Assembly: GCA_905221605.1 (NCBI GenBank)
Contig: CAJNDS010002084.1
Span: 288,972 to 352,971, forward strand
Reading direction: 5' to 3'
DNA from: Symbiodinium natans
Lineage: Eukaryota; Sar; Dinophyceae; Suessiales; Symbiodiniaceae
DNA: 64,000 bases
The notes under the pieces are model-generated. The model did not search any database. It was not told the origin of the DNA and saw only the letters and a list, made by a program, of their open reading frames with translations. The position numbers and the translations under genes were made by a program. Each line of letters opens with the position of its first letter. Within the stretch, counting starts at the first letter, position 1. This document shows positions 38,801 to 50,020 of this stretch, piece by piece.

Positions 38801-41800
38801 AGTCAGCAAGGTATCCCCCCTCCCCCCCGAACCCAAAACCCGAAACCCGAAACCCTAAACCCCAACCCCAATGTCCTCTTTGCGGTGAGGAGAACAAGGG
38901 CCTCATCGTCACAAAGATGGAGACCGCCGCAGGAGCGAAGGGCTCGGTGCCGGACTTACCTCCCCAGCGTGCCAGTGGTAATATGGGGGGTTTCCGAAAT
39001 TACCCTAAGGGTCCATGTACCTATATAGTCAATACCTGGGCCCTAAAGCTACTATATGGGAACCCCTTGAAGGCCCAAGTATACACTATATAGGTACGTG
39101 GACCCGTAGGGATGGGAGTACCTTATGGGGGTCCTTATCATAAGGGAATCCTGCTTTTTGGGGGTCTATACTAGGGGTCCACTGATTTTCGTAAATCCCC
39201 ATATGAAGTAGGGTTTACATTTCTTGTATCCCCAAAAGGACACCCCAAATATACACTCACCAGTATTCAAAAGGAACCCTTATATACACTCACCAAAACA
39301 GAAATATATACCCTGCTTCATATGACTTCGGTCCAGGAATCTTGCGGGCACAGATTGGCTGCCCTGCAAGAAACGTGCTTGGATGACTCATGAGGGCTGT
39401 AGAGTGTATCGAGTTCAGGGTAAACCCTCCAGTGCCCTACACCCTAAACCCTATAAGGTACCGGGCAGTTCGGGGTCCGAAGCTGATGTGAAGGTGCTCA
39501 TGTTCCTGGAGCCCCACATCGTTGCAACGCCAGGCAAGCGCCGAAACCTTAAGCCCTTCAGCTCCCCAAGATCTATCACTGAAAGTTTTAAAGCCCAAAC
39601 CCTTTTATCCCCAACCCTGAACTCTTAACCCCCCAAACCCCCGAAGCTCAACTACCCCTAAACCCTAAACCCGAAACCCTAAACCCGAAACCCTAAACCC
39701 TAAACCCTAAACCCGAAACCCTAAACCCTAAACCCTAAACGCAGGGTGGCTCGAGCCGCTGCTGCGCCGGCTCGCGGAGGAGCCAAAAGCCCTGGTCATG
39801 CCCTTCATGGACCTTCTCGACAAGGAGTGGGTTCCGAGGTTCAGGGTTTTAGGGTTTGGGTTTTAGGGTTAAGGAGGTGAGTTCCGGGATTCAGGGTTCT
39901 GGGGTTTAGGTTTGGGGTTTAGGGGGTCACCGAGTTCCGGGCTTGGCCCAGAGTGGCGGCAGCGAGCGGAGGACATGAAGACCTACCAGAAGATGCCTTT
40001 CGTCTACTGGCGCTTTGAATGGAATCTCAACCTCATTGCAGCCTGGAGTGCATTGGGAGTTGCACCCCCCCTGACCGTACAATCCTGAACGCAAACTTCT
40101 TTAAAACCCCTTAGCCCTAAACCCTTACAAGCACGTACAGACCCTTCTAAAACCCTTATCAATGTTGATAAGTTATCAACCCTCCAGGCCCTGAACCTTT
40201 CTAGATGGAGTTTCACCTATGTCCATGAAGGCGACGAACCCGTGGGGCGCTGCGCAGGGCAGCCGAGTATCGAGGCACTGAGCAGCGCCCGGTGGTTTAG
40301 GGTATAGGGTTTAGGATGTAGGGGCTGTTCCAAGTTATGGGTGCTTTTTAGAGGGTCATCTTCAAGGGGATTCAAGCACACTCCCCTTTGGGGAAAGGGC
40401 TTTGAGGTATTTTGGGGTCTAGACGATCTCGATGATGGTGTAATTATTTCTTTCTACCAGTAGTTCACTTTACTGTGCGAAAGCGGCATTTATTGAGCGA
40501 ATTGAAACAAAACCCCTCCTCAACCCTCCTGCAACCTGCAGCCAGGCCCTATCCGTCCCCGGGGACATCCGGCGGCATCTATGCCATCCGCAAGGCAAAC
40601 CATGCTGGGCTTTTGCAGCACGGCCCAACACCCGATTTAGCTTTTCGGGTTCCCTGAACCTGGCCCGCCCTACAAAAAACGCCTCGCGAAACCTTTTGGA
40701 TTTCTGCAGGACTGGTGGGATCAGCTGCAGCCAGCACCTTACTCCTGTGGGCTACTAGTGAGTGTCTCGCTTTTTTCCCCGGTGCTGGCCCAAGGGCATC
40801 TCCCTCCGCGCGAGCCGCACAGCACAAGGGCCCCAAACCATGAGTCCTCAATCTGATCCCCTCTCACAAACCCCTCAAGATACCATCACAGAAACCATTT
40901 AGCATATGAAATGTGGCGCTTACTATCTGTGTATACAACGGCTGGAAGAGTGACATTCGGGGTGTGGGGTTTCAACATCCCGGACAGAGAGAGCTCCCAG
41001 GTTCTTCGATCCCGCGCTCATCCGATGGGGCGGCGACCACGTCGAGGCGGGAAGCTTGAATTGCCATGGGGCTTAGGGTTTAGGGTCTTAGGGTCTAGGT
41101 AGTCTTAGGGTCTTAGGGTCTTAGGGCTTAGGGATGTTTAGGGTTTAGGGCTAGACTCCTCCTGCTCTCTCAGCACGGGCCCTTAGTATGGTCCTTTACC
41201 CTTGTCTAATGAGGTTTACTGGGATCCGAAGTAGGCGCCCTTGTTATGTACAGCGTATATAAGGGTTATACAACAGGGGATCCAAATTAGGGGCCCATTC
41301 TTCGGATCCCCTGTGCCCGGTCAGTTGCATGAAAGACCCCAAAACCCGAAGCCTCCGTTTCGCGCACGAGTTCTCTTTGGGTCTCCTGCCGCTCCTCCCT
41401 GAGCTAGGACTCAGGTGAATGAGAAATTAGTGCGTTGGTTCTGCAGCAACAGGATTTCTACCCCAAACCCTGACCCCTGCGCCCTAAACCTTAAACCCGA
41501 AAGCCCTAAACCCTTAAACCCTTAAACCTTAAACCCTTAAGCCCTTAAACCCTTAAACCCTTAAACCCTTAAACCCTTAAACCCTTAAACCCTTGAACCC
41601 TAAACCCTAAACCCTAAACAGCAGGCGAGCCACAAAGTCTGGCGCTGCGGCGGGCGGATCGAGCTTCATCCCTGTGCTAGGCCCGGGGCCCTAGCATGGC
41701 TGTCTTTGAACGAAATGACGAGCCAGGATAGCGCGCGCAGACGTCATTCAGAAGGGAGCTGTACCATGATTTATGATTGGGCACATCGGGTCTGGGGTTT

Positions 41801-43762
41801 CGGGTTCAGGTTCTCTACATATTATGTCCGCTTCTGAGTACACCCCCCCCTGTGCTACCAGAGGGGCCAAAGAAGCGGCCCCACTGCTGTAGCAACTATA
41901 GAACTTACCATGTAGGCTGCCCTAGTGCCCTAAACCCACCCTAACCCAAAACCCAAAACCCAAAACCCAAAACCCAAAACCCAAAACCCAAAACCCAAAA
42001 CCCAAAACCCAAAACCCACAACCCACAACCCAAAACCCACAACCCTAAACCCTAAACCCTAAACCCTAAACCCAAAACCCTAAACCCTAAACCCTAAACC
42101 CTAAACCCTAAACCCTAAACCCTAAACCCTAAACCCTAAACCCTAAACCGCAACCTTGAACACTGAGCGATCTAGACAAGCCTTAAGCGAGCACCTGTCG
42201 CCAGGGTCGGCCACTGGTTCCGCACAGAGCAGGCCCCCCTGCTTTTTTGCCTCTCCCTGGATCGATGCCCTGCATAAACCTTAACAAGATACCCCTAAGA
42301 CCTGACGAATGCTTCATTTTCAAAAGGGGTGCTTTGAAGGGGGGGGGGTCAGGTCAGGAGGGTGGTCTCGAACGGTCTTCGGGGCCGAAGCCTCAACCCC
42401 CCCCAAACCTTCCTTCGCCAGGACCGGCCCTATGACGTGCCAGTGCCGGATGTGGTAGCGGACTTGGCCAAGTAAGGGTGCCACAATGAGAGCTGGAACT
42501 TCGGGCTTCGCGGATCAGAATGGGGCTTAGGAGGGAGTCTTTGCAGGTTCGGAGGGGTTGGGCGGGGAAGGGCTCGGGGTGCAACAAGGGGCCACCCATG
42601 GACAGCCCTCACCATTCTTGCCGTGTTTTGGAGAATTGGCAGAAGTTAGATTGTGGGACCTATCAGAACCTAAGCCCTTATAAGTTTATAAGCTCTCAAA
42701 CCCTGCATAAACCGCAAGTTAGAGAGCTGGTCATGGGTCTCTGAGCCAAATGCTTTGCAACTTGGGCCTAAGAGGCTTCACCTGCCAAATTCCAAAGGCG
42801 CACATGTTTAATGAACATCTTTCATCGGAGTCATCAGGGTTTAGCTATATTATATTATCCAGAATATTCTGGAATATTATAGTTCGTTATCGCACGTAAA
42901 AGAATAGTGTGACAGTATATTGCTTGTGCTATATTCTCGTACATGGTAGCATTGTGGCATGGTAGCATGTTGCGGCGTGTTGCAGCGTATTGCAGTATAC
43001 GATCTTATCGTCCCTGAGCCCAAAACCTAAAACCCGAAAACCCTGAACCCTAAAACGCTAGCCGTTGCCGGGCCTAAGGTCAGAAACTACAAGCGGCCGC
43101 TTGGAAGCAACGCAAGAAGGGCTGGCGGTGGCAGGTCTAGAGGGCTTAGCCCTAAAACCTCAACTAGGACTCCAAACCCTAAACCCTCAAGTAGAACTAA
43201 AACCCTAGACCCGAAATCGCGACAGTAAACCCTGAGCCAGAACCCTAAGCCACAAAAATCACATTAAAAGCACCGCCTGTAGCATCCTTCTGTTTATGTG
43301 GTTTTTTTGGGCCCCTAGCACCCCAAAAACACTGCAAACCCTTTAGGGGGCTCCTGAGCCTCCTACACCCTGAAGTAAGCCCTAAACCCTAAACCCCAAA
43401 CCCCAAACCCTAAACCCTAAACCCTACAAACCCTTTCGGGGGCTCCTGAGGCTGGCTGAAGTCTGGCTCGACGGCCACAAGTCGTCGTTCTACAAAGCCG
43501 AGCTCCCAGCGCCGGGAACAGGGAAAGCATGGCCATGCGGACTAGCTAGCTATCCAGTATTTGGCACCTGTGGGGTGTTTTGCCAGCGATGTTTCCCAGA
43601 TTATTTTGTGGTAGGTTTTGTGGAACCGAGTATTATGCAAAGTTACTTTTCTTCAGCAAGCAGCTACCCTCTATAGCTATCTGCTTACATGCGTATACGT
43701 GTATGTTTGAACATACGATATATAGCAGTATGCATATATATATATATATATACATACAGTAC

Positions 43763-43822
<60 letters not shown>

Positions 43823-44836
43823 CTACATGTGCATATGCATATGCATATGCATATGCATATACATGTACATGCACATGTACATATACATATATATATATAT
43901 ATAGTGTTATTGTGTTCATGGTTTGTGTGTATGCACATCATGCAGTCTACATACCTCGGCCCCAGACAACTGCGGTGTCACGCCACCCGGTCCTCCCACC
44001 GAACGAAACCTCAAACCCCCCAAGCATGGACCCGGGGGGGGGGGGGGGGGGACAAATCTAACCCTAAACCCTACTGCAAGTTTGGGAACCTCCTGAGTGC
44101 GCAAGGTCAAGCCGGAAGCGCGCGGCATGTCTGCTGGCGACCTGAAGGACCCAGCTTCTTTTGGTAAGAAGTCAGGGCCAAACAGGCCACATAAACATAA
44201 AGATCCTATTGCCGGGGCGCTTCGACCACCGTCATGCTTGCACTAGCTGTCGGTTGGGCTTTCCTGTGATGGCAAACGAATGCATGTATCCACTTCTACT
44301 CTGCAGCTCTAGCACTATAGACAGGCTAGCAAGGCTAGCAGAATCGTCATACAACGCCACTACGTATAACATGCATGCAGGTGTTGTAGTTTTGTTCTTC
44401 TTTTTCTAGCTCTCCCTAATTTGTCTTTTCTATCTTGTCTTTCACGAGTACACCAGCGGCCTAGCTTTCCAGGCAGGACCTACCTTCTGAAGGTCCCCTG
44501 CCTTGATATACGGAAACAAGTATACTAAGTATGGCAGGCTTGTCTGAAGGGTCCTGGAGGGAGTTGGGGTGGCTTACTTTGAGAATCCGTTGCTTCGCCT
44601 CCGTACAGCCAGGAGATGCAGCGCATGCGGGCGCAGCTGCAGTGCAGGGACATAGAGCCTCTGTCAGCAAGCGCGGGGACAGGTGCTGGAGTGTGTCGCC
44701 CAAAGCCTGAAGAGGGTTGGTGGATTGGTGGTTGAGGCTGGCTTCGTGGATGCAGGCGATGGCTGTGGATTGGCTTTAGCGGCACCTGGCTTAGGACTGG
44801 TACCTGCAGAATGTGGACGTGGAGCTCGCCTGGGAG
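35821..44836 (+). CDS. Polypeptide GalNAc-transferase-like type II membrane enzyme, at least 24 exons (3' end not found)
   Basis: Frame-consistent exons: 35821-35859, 36214-36253, 36952-37025, 37343-37420, 37716-37757, 37872-37976, 38577-38672, 38779-38805, 38890-38946, 39494-39533, 39745-39830, 39972-40045, 40231-40284, 40546-40594, 40710-40726, 41001-41046, 41625-41680, 42205-42232, 42422-42466, 43079-43095, 43451-43496, 44112-44153, 44613-44648, 44795-44836 (1,236 nt, 412 codons). A basic tail (MAKKGVAKAKDAQ) precedes one hydrophobic segment (MVLSAAAILLPPLLAVFLL), the type II Golgi layout. GT-A/GalNAcT landmarks follow: LIIPYYKEEWF, EILWVSDGN, ENKGLIVTKMETAAGAKGS, VLMFLEPH, GWLEPLLRRLAEEP, TSGGIYAIR, IRWGGDHVEASHKVW, RCGGRIELHPCARVGHWFR, LAEVWLDGHKSSFYK and WYLQNVDVEL. 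It should transfer GalNAc from UDP-GalNAc to Ser/Thr. The metal-binding DxH is ExH here. No lectin domain or stop codon was located; a possible next exon starts near 45161 (AHICIPG). Small boundary errors are likely at the fifth, seventh, twelfth and thirteenth exons. Confidence 0.83.
35884..35972. mobile_element. Short palindromic element, family A (copy 6), intronic
   Basis: GGAACAGTCCTTGATGGGG and TCCCTATTAAGGACAG are the inverted inner arms around GGGGGTACTATAA, with GGGGGAATCTCCCAAG at the right. It lies in the first intron of the GalNAcT-like gene. Confidence 0.7.
36569..36697. mobile_element. Short palindromic element, family A (copy 7), intronic
   Basis: CTTGGGATGTTCACCCTTGA and GGGGAGGAACATCCCAAG are clean terminal inverted arms; inner CAGTCCTTCTTTGGG and TTAAGGACTG. 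It lies in the second intron of the GalNAcT-like gene. Confidence 0.8.
36797..36884 (-). repeat. CCCTAAA array, intronic
   Basis: About twelve units shortly before the exon encoding the membrane anchor. Confidence 0.92.
37977..38033 (+). repeat. TTTAGGG tract forming the intron 5' end
   Basis: The intron after the sixth exon begins GTTTAGGGTTTAGGG, so the repeat itself supplies the GT donor. Confidence 0.8.
38034..38122. mobile_element. Short element, family B (copy 5), intronic
   Basis: GACCCCCAAATAGTAGGATC, then GGTACCCCTCTAATATCGTAATCCCCCA, the right-half signature of family B. Confidence 0.65.
38360..38485. mobile_element. Inverted-repeat element, family C, intronic
   Basis: CTCTATACTACCCCCCTAGG near the left is the inverse of CCTGGGGGTAGTATAGAG near the right, with a loop containing GAATTAAGG/CCGAATTGAGG. 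A hairpin of roughly 120 bp. Confidence 0.8.
38983..39204. mobile_element. Inverted-repeat element, family B (copy 6), intronic
   Basis: ATATGGGGGGTTTCCGAAAT at the left and ATTTTCGTAAATCCCCATAT at the right. Internal arms GGGTCCATGTACCTATATAG and CTATATAGGTACGTGGACCC form a second nested inverted repeat. Confidence 0.8.
39199..39324. mobile_element. Inverted-repeat element, family D, intronic
   Basis: CATATGAAGTAGGGTTTACA on the left is matched inversely by ATATATACCCTGCTTCATATG on the right; inside, TATACACTCACCA occurs twice. It adjoins family B copy 6. Confidence 0.75.
39655..39744 (-). repeat. CCCTAAA/CCCGAAA array before the GWLEPLL exon
   Basis: The array ends in CTAAACGCAG, which is the acceptor of the eleventh exon. 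Confidence 0.93.
41455..41620 (-). repeat. CCCTTAAA octamer array, intronic
   Basis: About twelve CCCTTAAA units followed by CCCTAAA, ending at AAACAGCAG, the acceptor of the seventeenth exon. Confidence 0.93.
41931..42150 (-). repeat. CCCAAAA block then CCCTAAA block, intronic
   Basis: About twelve CCCAAAA units with a few CCCACAA, changing sharply into about fifteen CCCTAAA units, 55 bp before the eighteenth exon. Confidence 0.95.
43722..43905. repeat. AT/ATACAT/ATGCAT microsatellite, intronic
   Basis: (TA)n, then (ATACAT)n of about 12 units, then (ATGCAT)n and (TA)n. Long artificial frames on both strands come from this. Confidence 0.95.
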
Positions 44837-46929
44837 GCCACGAGTTGTTTGCCGCTTGTGCCGCGTATGGGTTGGCCTCAGGTGTGCTTGGTTTCTGCCA
44901 AACGAAGTTATTCTTGGCTTCTGATTTTTGTGTGGCAGACCCCCTGAACCTTTAAACATCCCTCCTCAATGCCTCCTCTTAGCAGTCCCCAAAAGCCAAA
45001 GTGCCCAGCACCACCCTTGCATTCTAGGTCGTATCTCGCCTTAGGACCACCCAACAGAGGGCACCCCCATTCTGCCCCGTAACCCAGCAAGCGCCGCCAA
45101 CCAAAGCTCCCCAGAGCCCCTCCAAAACCCCCAAAGAAACAGCATGAAGCCGCGCAGTGACCAGGAGGCCCACATCTGCATCCCGGGTGCGTCCAAGGCC
45201 GCGCCCCTGCAGTCACATCTGGGGCCCACCTTTTTAACCCCCTGCAGTCCGAGAGTCCGAGATGATGATGACTTTGACTTTGCTTGTTCTTATGTTGGTG
45301 ACTGTTATGATGCTAGTGACGATCAGGATGATTCTATGACACATCGTAGGCCGTGCGTGTTTCCCGTCTTTGTCAACTGTGTCTTTTCCGTTCAGAATTG
45401 TTGATTCCCATTCAGTACTCATTATTTGCATTTCAGGTGGTGTGATTGCTGCGCCTTTTTTTCTGCAGTCGACAGTTGGGGTTTGGGGTTTGGGGTTGAA
45501 CCGTGTATTTGGGAATCAAGTTGTTCTTGCATGTTTTTTCGTTCGCTTTACTAGGCCTCGAAGGGAGTACCCCGAAGGATTTGGGCTTTAGGGTTTTTAT
45601 CATGCTGCAGATGGAGTTACAGGCAGACCACATCGGCACGTCAACCCAGGCCCAGAATGGTTGCGATTCGAGCAAGCCAGCACCGAGCAGGAGCACCCTG
45701 GACAAGGCCCCCCGCGAGGTTTAGGGGTTCACGGCTTCAAAGGCTTCAGATGCCAGAAGTGTCTGGCATCTCCATTGTGAAATGTTTCATCATGAGGTGG
45801 AGCACTAGCGGAAGCCAGACAGGGCCTTCTTTTTGGGGTTTTTTGCTTCTGTTTCTACATGACCCGACGTGGTGGGGGGGGTGCTCGCTTAGGGTTTCTT
45901 TTGGGGGAAGCTTTGGGTTTTCAAGGGGTTGCTTACGCAACGCGTGCGTTGCAGGTCATGCCGCCGAAGGATCCTGGGCAGATATTCAGCGCCCAACGAA
46001 GGCCATCTAAAGCCTCTGAAACTTTCAAAGCCCTTCGTTCCTGGAACTCTACTTGGCCTGCGAGTTAGTGGCCAGTGCCTCGCACTCCAGGTAAACAGGA
46101 ACCCATCAAGCGGCCCTCTTCCCCCCTTCCCCCTTCCAGCCACAAAACCCCCAGCGAGCTTGGTCTTTTCTTTGTGGTACTTTACCGTAACTTTAGATCC
46201 TTACCTTTTTTGGGTTTATTGGGGTTTCTTAACAAGGCAGCTAAAAGTTTAATTTATAGCTACCCTCCTGAGTGCAGCCAAGTTCTTGGGGTTTCCCAAC
46301 CCAAAGCCCTTCAGGCACAGGATTGCCAAAGGGAAGCCCACAAACCCGAGCTGAGCCCTGTCCTCTTCTGCCCAAGGGAAGTTACAATGTCTTTCAAAGG
46401 TTCTGAAGTACGGGCCGTTGGGTTAAGTTTTGTTGTGTATGTGTATGGGGCATATAACCAAAAAGCTCATGGAACTCCCCAAAGATTCTGCTCCAAGGAA
46501 TTCAGGCAAGCGCGGAGTGCGCTAGATCCGAGCTTCCAGTTCCCCGGCGAGTTCGACAGCTGAGCCCTGCGGCGAGCGTGCTCGCACCTCCGGCCAGAGG
46601 AAAGCGCGCTTCCGTGGTGTTTGTGTGTTTATAGGGTCTAGGGCCTTTTTAAGCTTTTAGGGTTCTTAGGGTTTAGGCCTTTTTAAGCTTTTAATTAGGG
46701 TTGTTAGGGTTTAGGGCCTCAAAGGTTTCTAGGTATTCTGGCTTTTTGAGGTTTTAGGGTTTTTAGGGTTTAGAGCTTTGTGGCTTGGAGATTGGAGCCC
46801 CCCACCCGAAAGCCCAAACAAAGGCTCAGTCGAGCCTGTGTGCAAAGAAGGGTAGCCTACCCCGACACCACGGTTTTGAAGGGTAGACATTGTAATCCCC
46901 AAGCCCTAAACCCTAAACCCCTAAACCCG
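44837..46929. other. Region after the last joined GalNAcT exon
   Basis: No complete gene model. Possible further exons of the GalNAcT-like gene are near 45161 (AHICIPG, phase-compatible after GACCAGGAG) and 46500-46563 (RSALDPSFQFPGEFDS then TGA). The acidic stretch at 45260-45350 is a GAT-rich low-complexity segment. The frame 46075-46563 is open for 162 codons but has no recognised domain. Confidence 0.3.
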
Positions 46930-47180
46930 AAGCCCTAAACCTACCCTTAGGTAAACCCTGAACCTTGAACCTACCCTTAGGAGGTAAACCCAGAACCCTG
47001 AACCTTGAACCTACCCTTAGGAGGTAAACCCAGAACCCTGAACCTTCAACCGTAAGCCCTAAGCCCTAAACCAACCCTTAGGTAAACCTATGACCCTGAA
47101 CCTTAAACCCTAAACCCTAAACCTACCCTGAAGTAAACCCAGAACCCTGAAACCTGAACCCTACCTGAACCCTAAACCCT
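46930..47180 (-). repeat. Higher-order repeat built on CCCTAAA-type units
   Basis: A unit of about 55-60 bp containing CTACCCTTAGGAGGTAAACC and CCCTGAACCTTGAAC repeats three to four times, so heptamer-like sequence has been amplified as a longer unit. Confidence 0.8.
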
Positions 47181-47215
47181 AAACCCACCCTTAGGTACAA
47201 AAAGATGGAAGACGC

Positions 47216-47305
47216 CCCCGTAAACCCTAAACCCTAAACCCTAAACCCCAAACCCCAAACCCTAAACCCTAAACCCTAAACCCTAAACCCTAAACCCTAA
47301 ACCCC
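47216..47305 (-). repeat. CCCTAAA array
   Basis: About twelve units with two CCCCAAA variants. Confidence 0.93.
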
Positions 47306-47839
47306 CCCTTCCCAAGGCCCCGGGTTGCCTTCAGCCGCTGAACGGGCGCGCGGCCCAAGAAAAAGATGGCTTTCCTTAGGGGTTGGGGGGGGTTCAGGGG
47401 GCTTAAGGAGTTTAGGGTTCAGGGTTTCGGGTATTTAGGGTTTGGGGTCTAGAGTTTAGGGTTTTAGGGTCTAGGGCTCAGGGTTTCGGGTTTTAGGGGT
47501 TTAGGGTTGATCTAAATCATGGATTGTGATTAAAGTATATTCCCTATATAGAGTGCATAGGGTAGTTAGGGCAATTCGGGTTTAGGCAGGGAGCCTTCAA
47601 CTCTCCCTCAACCCATTCCGGTCTTGAACCTCGCGGGCCCCTGAGGTTTGTGACGTGGGGAGTAGCTAAGAGTATCCTGGGACACTTGTGGGGAGGGTTT
47701 AGGGTTGTAGGCTTATAGGGTTGTAGGCTTATAGGGTTATAGGGCTACAGGGCTATGTGGGCTATAGGTTTGAGTGTTGTAGGCGCGGCAGGTTGTGGAG
47801 ATTATCGGGTTCTGGGGGGGGGGGGGGTCCTCAAGGGGG

Positions 47840-47935
47840 GGTGTGTAACCCAAGGTTCCCTAATACTCCCTATACTCCTCCCCAAGCTTCCCTAAGGTTC
47901 CCTAGGTACCTACCCCCCCATGAACCCCCCCTCCC
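47840..47935. mobile_element. Family C-like element (copy 2)
   Basis: CCCAAGGTTCCCTAATACTC through AAGGTTCCCTAGGTACCTAC to CATGAACCCCCC. A reverse-oriented relative lies at 59690-59785 and shorter relatives at 56255-56300 and 60172-60240. Confidence 0.6.
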
Positions 47936-48011
47936 TCAAGAACCTTGTGGCCAAAAACGCGTCAACCCCAAATCCCAGACCCTGGAACCCTTGGGCCCGA
48001 AGCCTAAAACG

Positions 48012-48087
48012 GGAAGTTGGGACATTATGGTACCCCCTATTCTAATCCCCACTAAGGACTGCGAGTATAAGGGGGAACATCCCAACC
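48012..48087. mobile_element. Short palindromic element, family A (copy 8)
   Basis: GGTACCCCCTATTCTAATCC, CTAAGGACTGCGAGTATAAG and GGGGGAACATCCCAA; the left arm is truncated to AAGTTGGGAC. Confidence 0.7.
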
Positions 48088-48199
48088 TATAAACCCCTAA
48101 ACCTTTGGAACCCTCCACCCTTGGACTCTGAGACCTAGAAGCCTTGAAATCCTTGGACCATCCTAAAACCCTCAACCCTACCAAATCCCCAAACCTAAG

Positions 48200-48360
48200 C
48201 CCTCAGCCCCCTAAACCCTCTATAAACCCTATAAACCCTATAAACCCCATAAACCCTATAGACCCTATAAACCCCATAAACCCCAGAAACCCTAGAAACC
48301 GTATAAACCCTATAAACCCTGTAAACCCTACAAACCCTATAAACCCTAAACCCCAACACC
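48200..48360 (-). repeat. CCCTATAAA nonamer array
   Basis: About fifteen CCCTATAAA-type units with CCCCATAAA and CCCTACAAA variants. Confidence 0.92.
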
Positions 48361-48394
48361 CGAGACCGGGCCGTTCGAAGCCCCCAGCCAGTTA

Positions 48395-48760
48395 CCCGAA
48401 ACCCTAAACCCTAAACCCTAAACCCTAAACCCTAAACCCTAAACCCCCATAACCCAGAGGTCCATGCCATGGTGCCCGAAGATCCAGTTCGCCCGGAGCT
48501 CGGGCTCGGCCACCTCCGGGTTTAGGGTTTAGGGTTTAGGGTTTAGGGTTTAGGGTTTAGGGTTTAGGGTTTAGGGTTTAGGGTTTAGGGGTTCAGGGTC
48601 TATGGGGTTGGGTTTAGGGTTTAGGGTTTAGGGTTTAGGGTTTAGGGTTTAGGGTTTAGGGTTTAGGGTTTAGGGTTTAGGGTTTAGGGTTTATATGGTT
48701 TAGGGTTTATATGGTTTAGGGTTTATATGGTTTAGGGTTTATATGGTTTAGGGGTCAGGC
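48395..48760. repeat. Facing CCCTAAA and TTTAGGG arrays around a short unique island
   Basis: CCCTAAA at 48395-48450 and TTTAGGG at 48519-48760 (more than 25 units, ending in TTTATATGG variants) flank a 70-bp unique island (48451-48518) that follows CCCAG and is open in two frames, for example EVHAMVPEDPVRPELGLG. This matches the exon framing seen in the verified genes, so the island is a candidate exon. Confidence 0.85.
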
Positions 48761-48779
48761 ATAAGCCCCCTAATCCCTG

Positions 48780-50020
48780 ATGACTGGGACCCAGAGTAGG
48801 CCCTTATTCCCCACCCTCGGTGTGGGGTTGTTAGATTTGAAACTCAACTCGTATCGTCTCCTCGCCCGGAAGTCTTCTCCTCGCCCAGTCTACTCCTCGC
48901 TCATCCCTGGACTGGAGTGCCCAACCCCAGAGTGTCCTGGAGTGCCCAAGCCAGAGTGTCCCTGGCCTGGAGTGCCAGTAGAGTATCTCTACCCAGAGAG
49001 GGTGGGGATGTTCGACGTGAAATAATTCTCTATTTCTGGCTTCGGTTCCCGGAAAAGCCCCACTGTAAAGTAAGCCCTGCACCTGACCAGGAACGCCCGT
49101 GCAGCCTACACCGGCAGAAGAAGAGCCAGGTCGGCGGCATTCTGGAGTGTTTAGGGTTTAGGGTTCAGGGTTTAGGGTTTAGGGGTTTTCAGGAGTTCTC
49201 GAAGGGCCTTGCTTGTCGGCGTTTCGGGCTTTAGGATACTGCAAGGCGTTCACAAGCCTTGAAACCTGTAAAGCCCTACCTTCTAGAATCCTCAAACCTT
49301 CAAAAGCCCTACGCCATTAGCGATCGGGTCCTTGTAGGGTAACTGCCAATATGGTATCAACGAAAGCGACACGCTGTCCTTTTTTGTCCTTCACCCTAGA
49401 CCCTAAACGGCCCTAAACCCTAAACCGTAAACCCTAAACCCTACACCCCTCCCTGCAAAATGTCGAAGGCGATGCGCAGCGCCAGCGCCAGCTGCACACG
49501 ACTGGCTCCGCTTGCGGAGGACGCACGGGCAGGCAGACGGCTAAGAGGGTTGTACAAGGCTTTAGGGTTTATGCGGTTTATGGGGTTTGTAGGGTTGGCC
49601 GGGGTTTATAGGTTTAAAGGGCTTGTGTTTGGTTTACAGGTCTTTGCGACTCGGGTTTATCTAGGGCTCAGAGAGCCCCCAAAGTTTGCAGGGTGTTGTC
49701 GGGTTTCGGGGTCGCAGGGTTTGGGCTTTGGGGATCTTTTAAGGGGGTTTACAGACAGCAGGCTTTATAAAGGGTTTAAATCGATTGTAGGATTGAAGTG
49801 TGGTCTGGTGGGTTGAAATTCGAGACTCGGGGGTTTGCGGATTTCAGGGTTTAGGGCTTGGGGTTGACATATTCTGGGCTCCCCCGCCGACGGTCAAGAG
49901 TTGCTTCAGTGCTTCCCACGAAGTCCTGGTCTTGCAGCCGCAAGAAATGTACACAGGGCCTGGAGCTAGTATGCCCTAAGTCCCGCCCAAACCCGACCCA
50001 GCACCCTGAGCCCTAAACCC
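48780..50020. other. Unassigned, possible exon islands
   Basis: Short unique pieces between degenerate repeats, for example 49091-49130 (ERPCSLHRQKKSQ after GACCAG) and 49460-49540. No gene model could be joined. Confidence 0.25.

Noticed and set aside
43580-44167. 195-codon frame with His/Ile/Tyr repeats
   Set aside because: Mostly the ATACAT microsatellite; it lies in an intron of the GalNAcT-like gene.
46075-46563. 162-codon plus-strand frame
   Set aside because: No domain, mixed composition and no supported junction; only its last segment (RSALDPSF..) is kept as a weak terminal-exon candidate.
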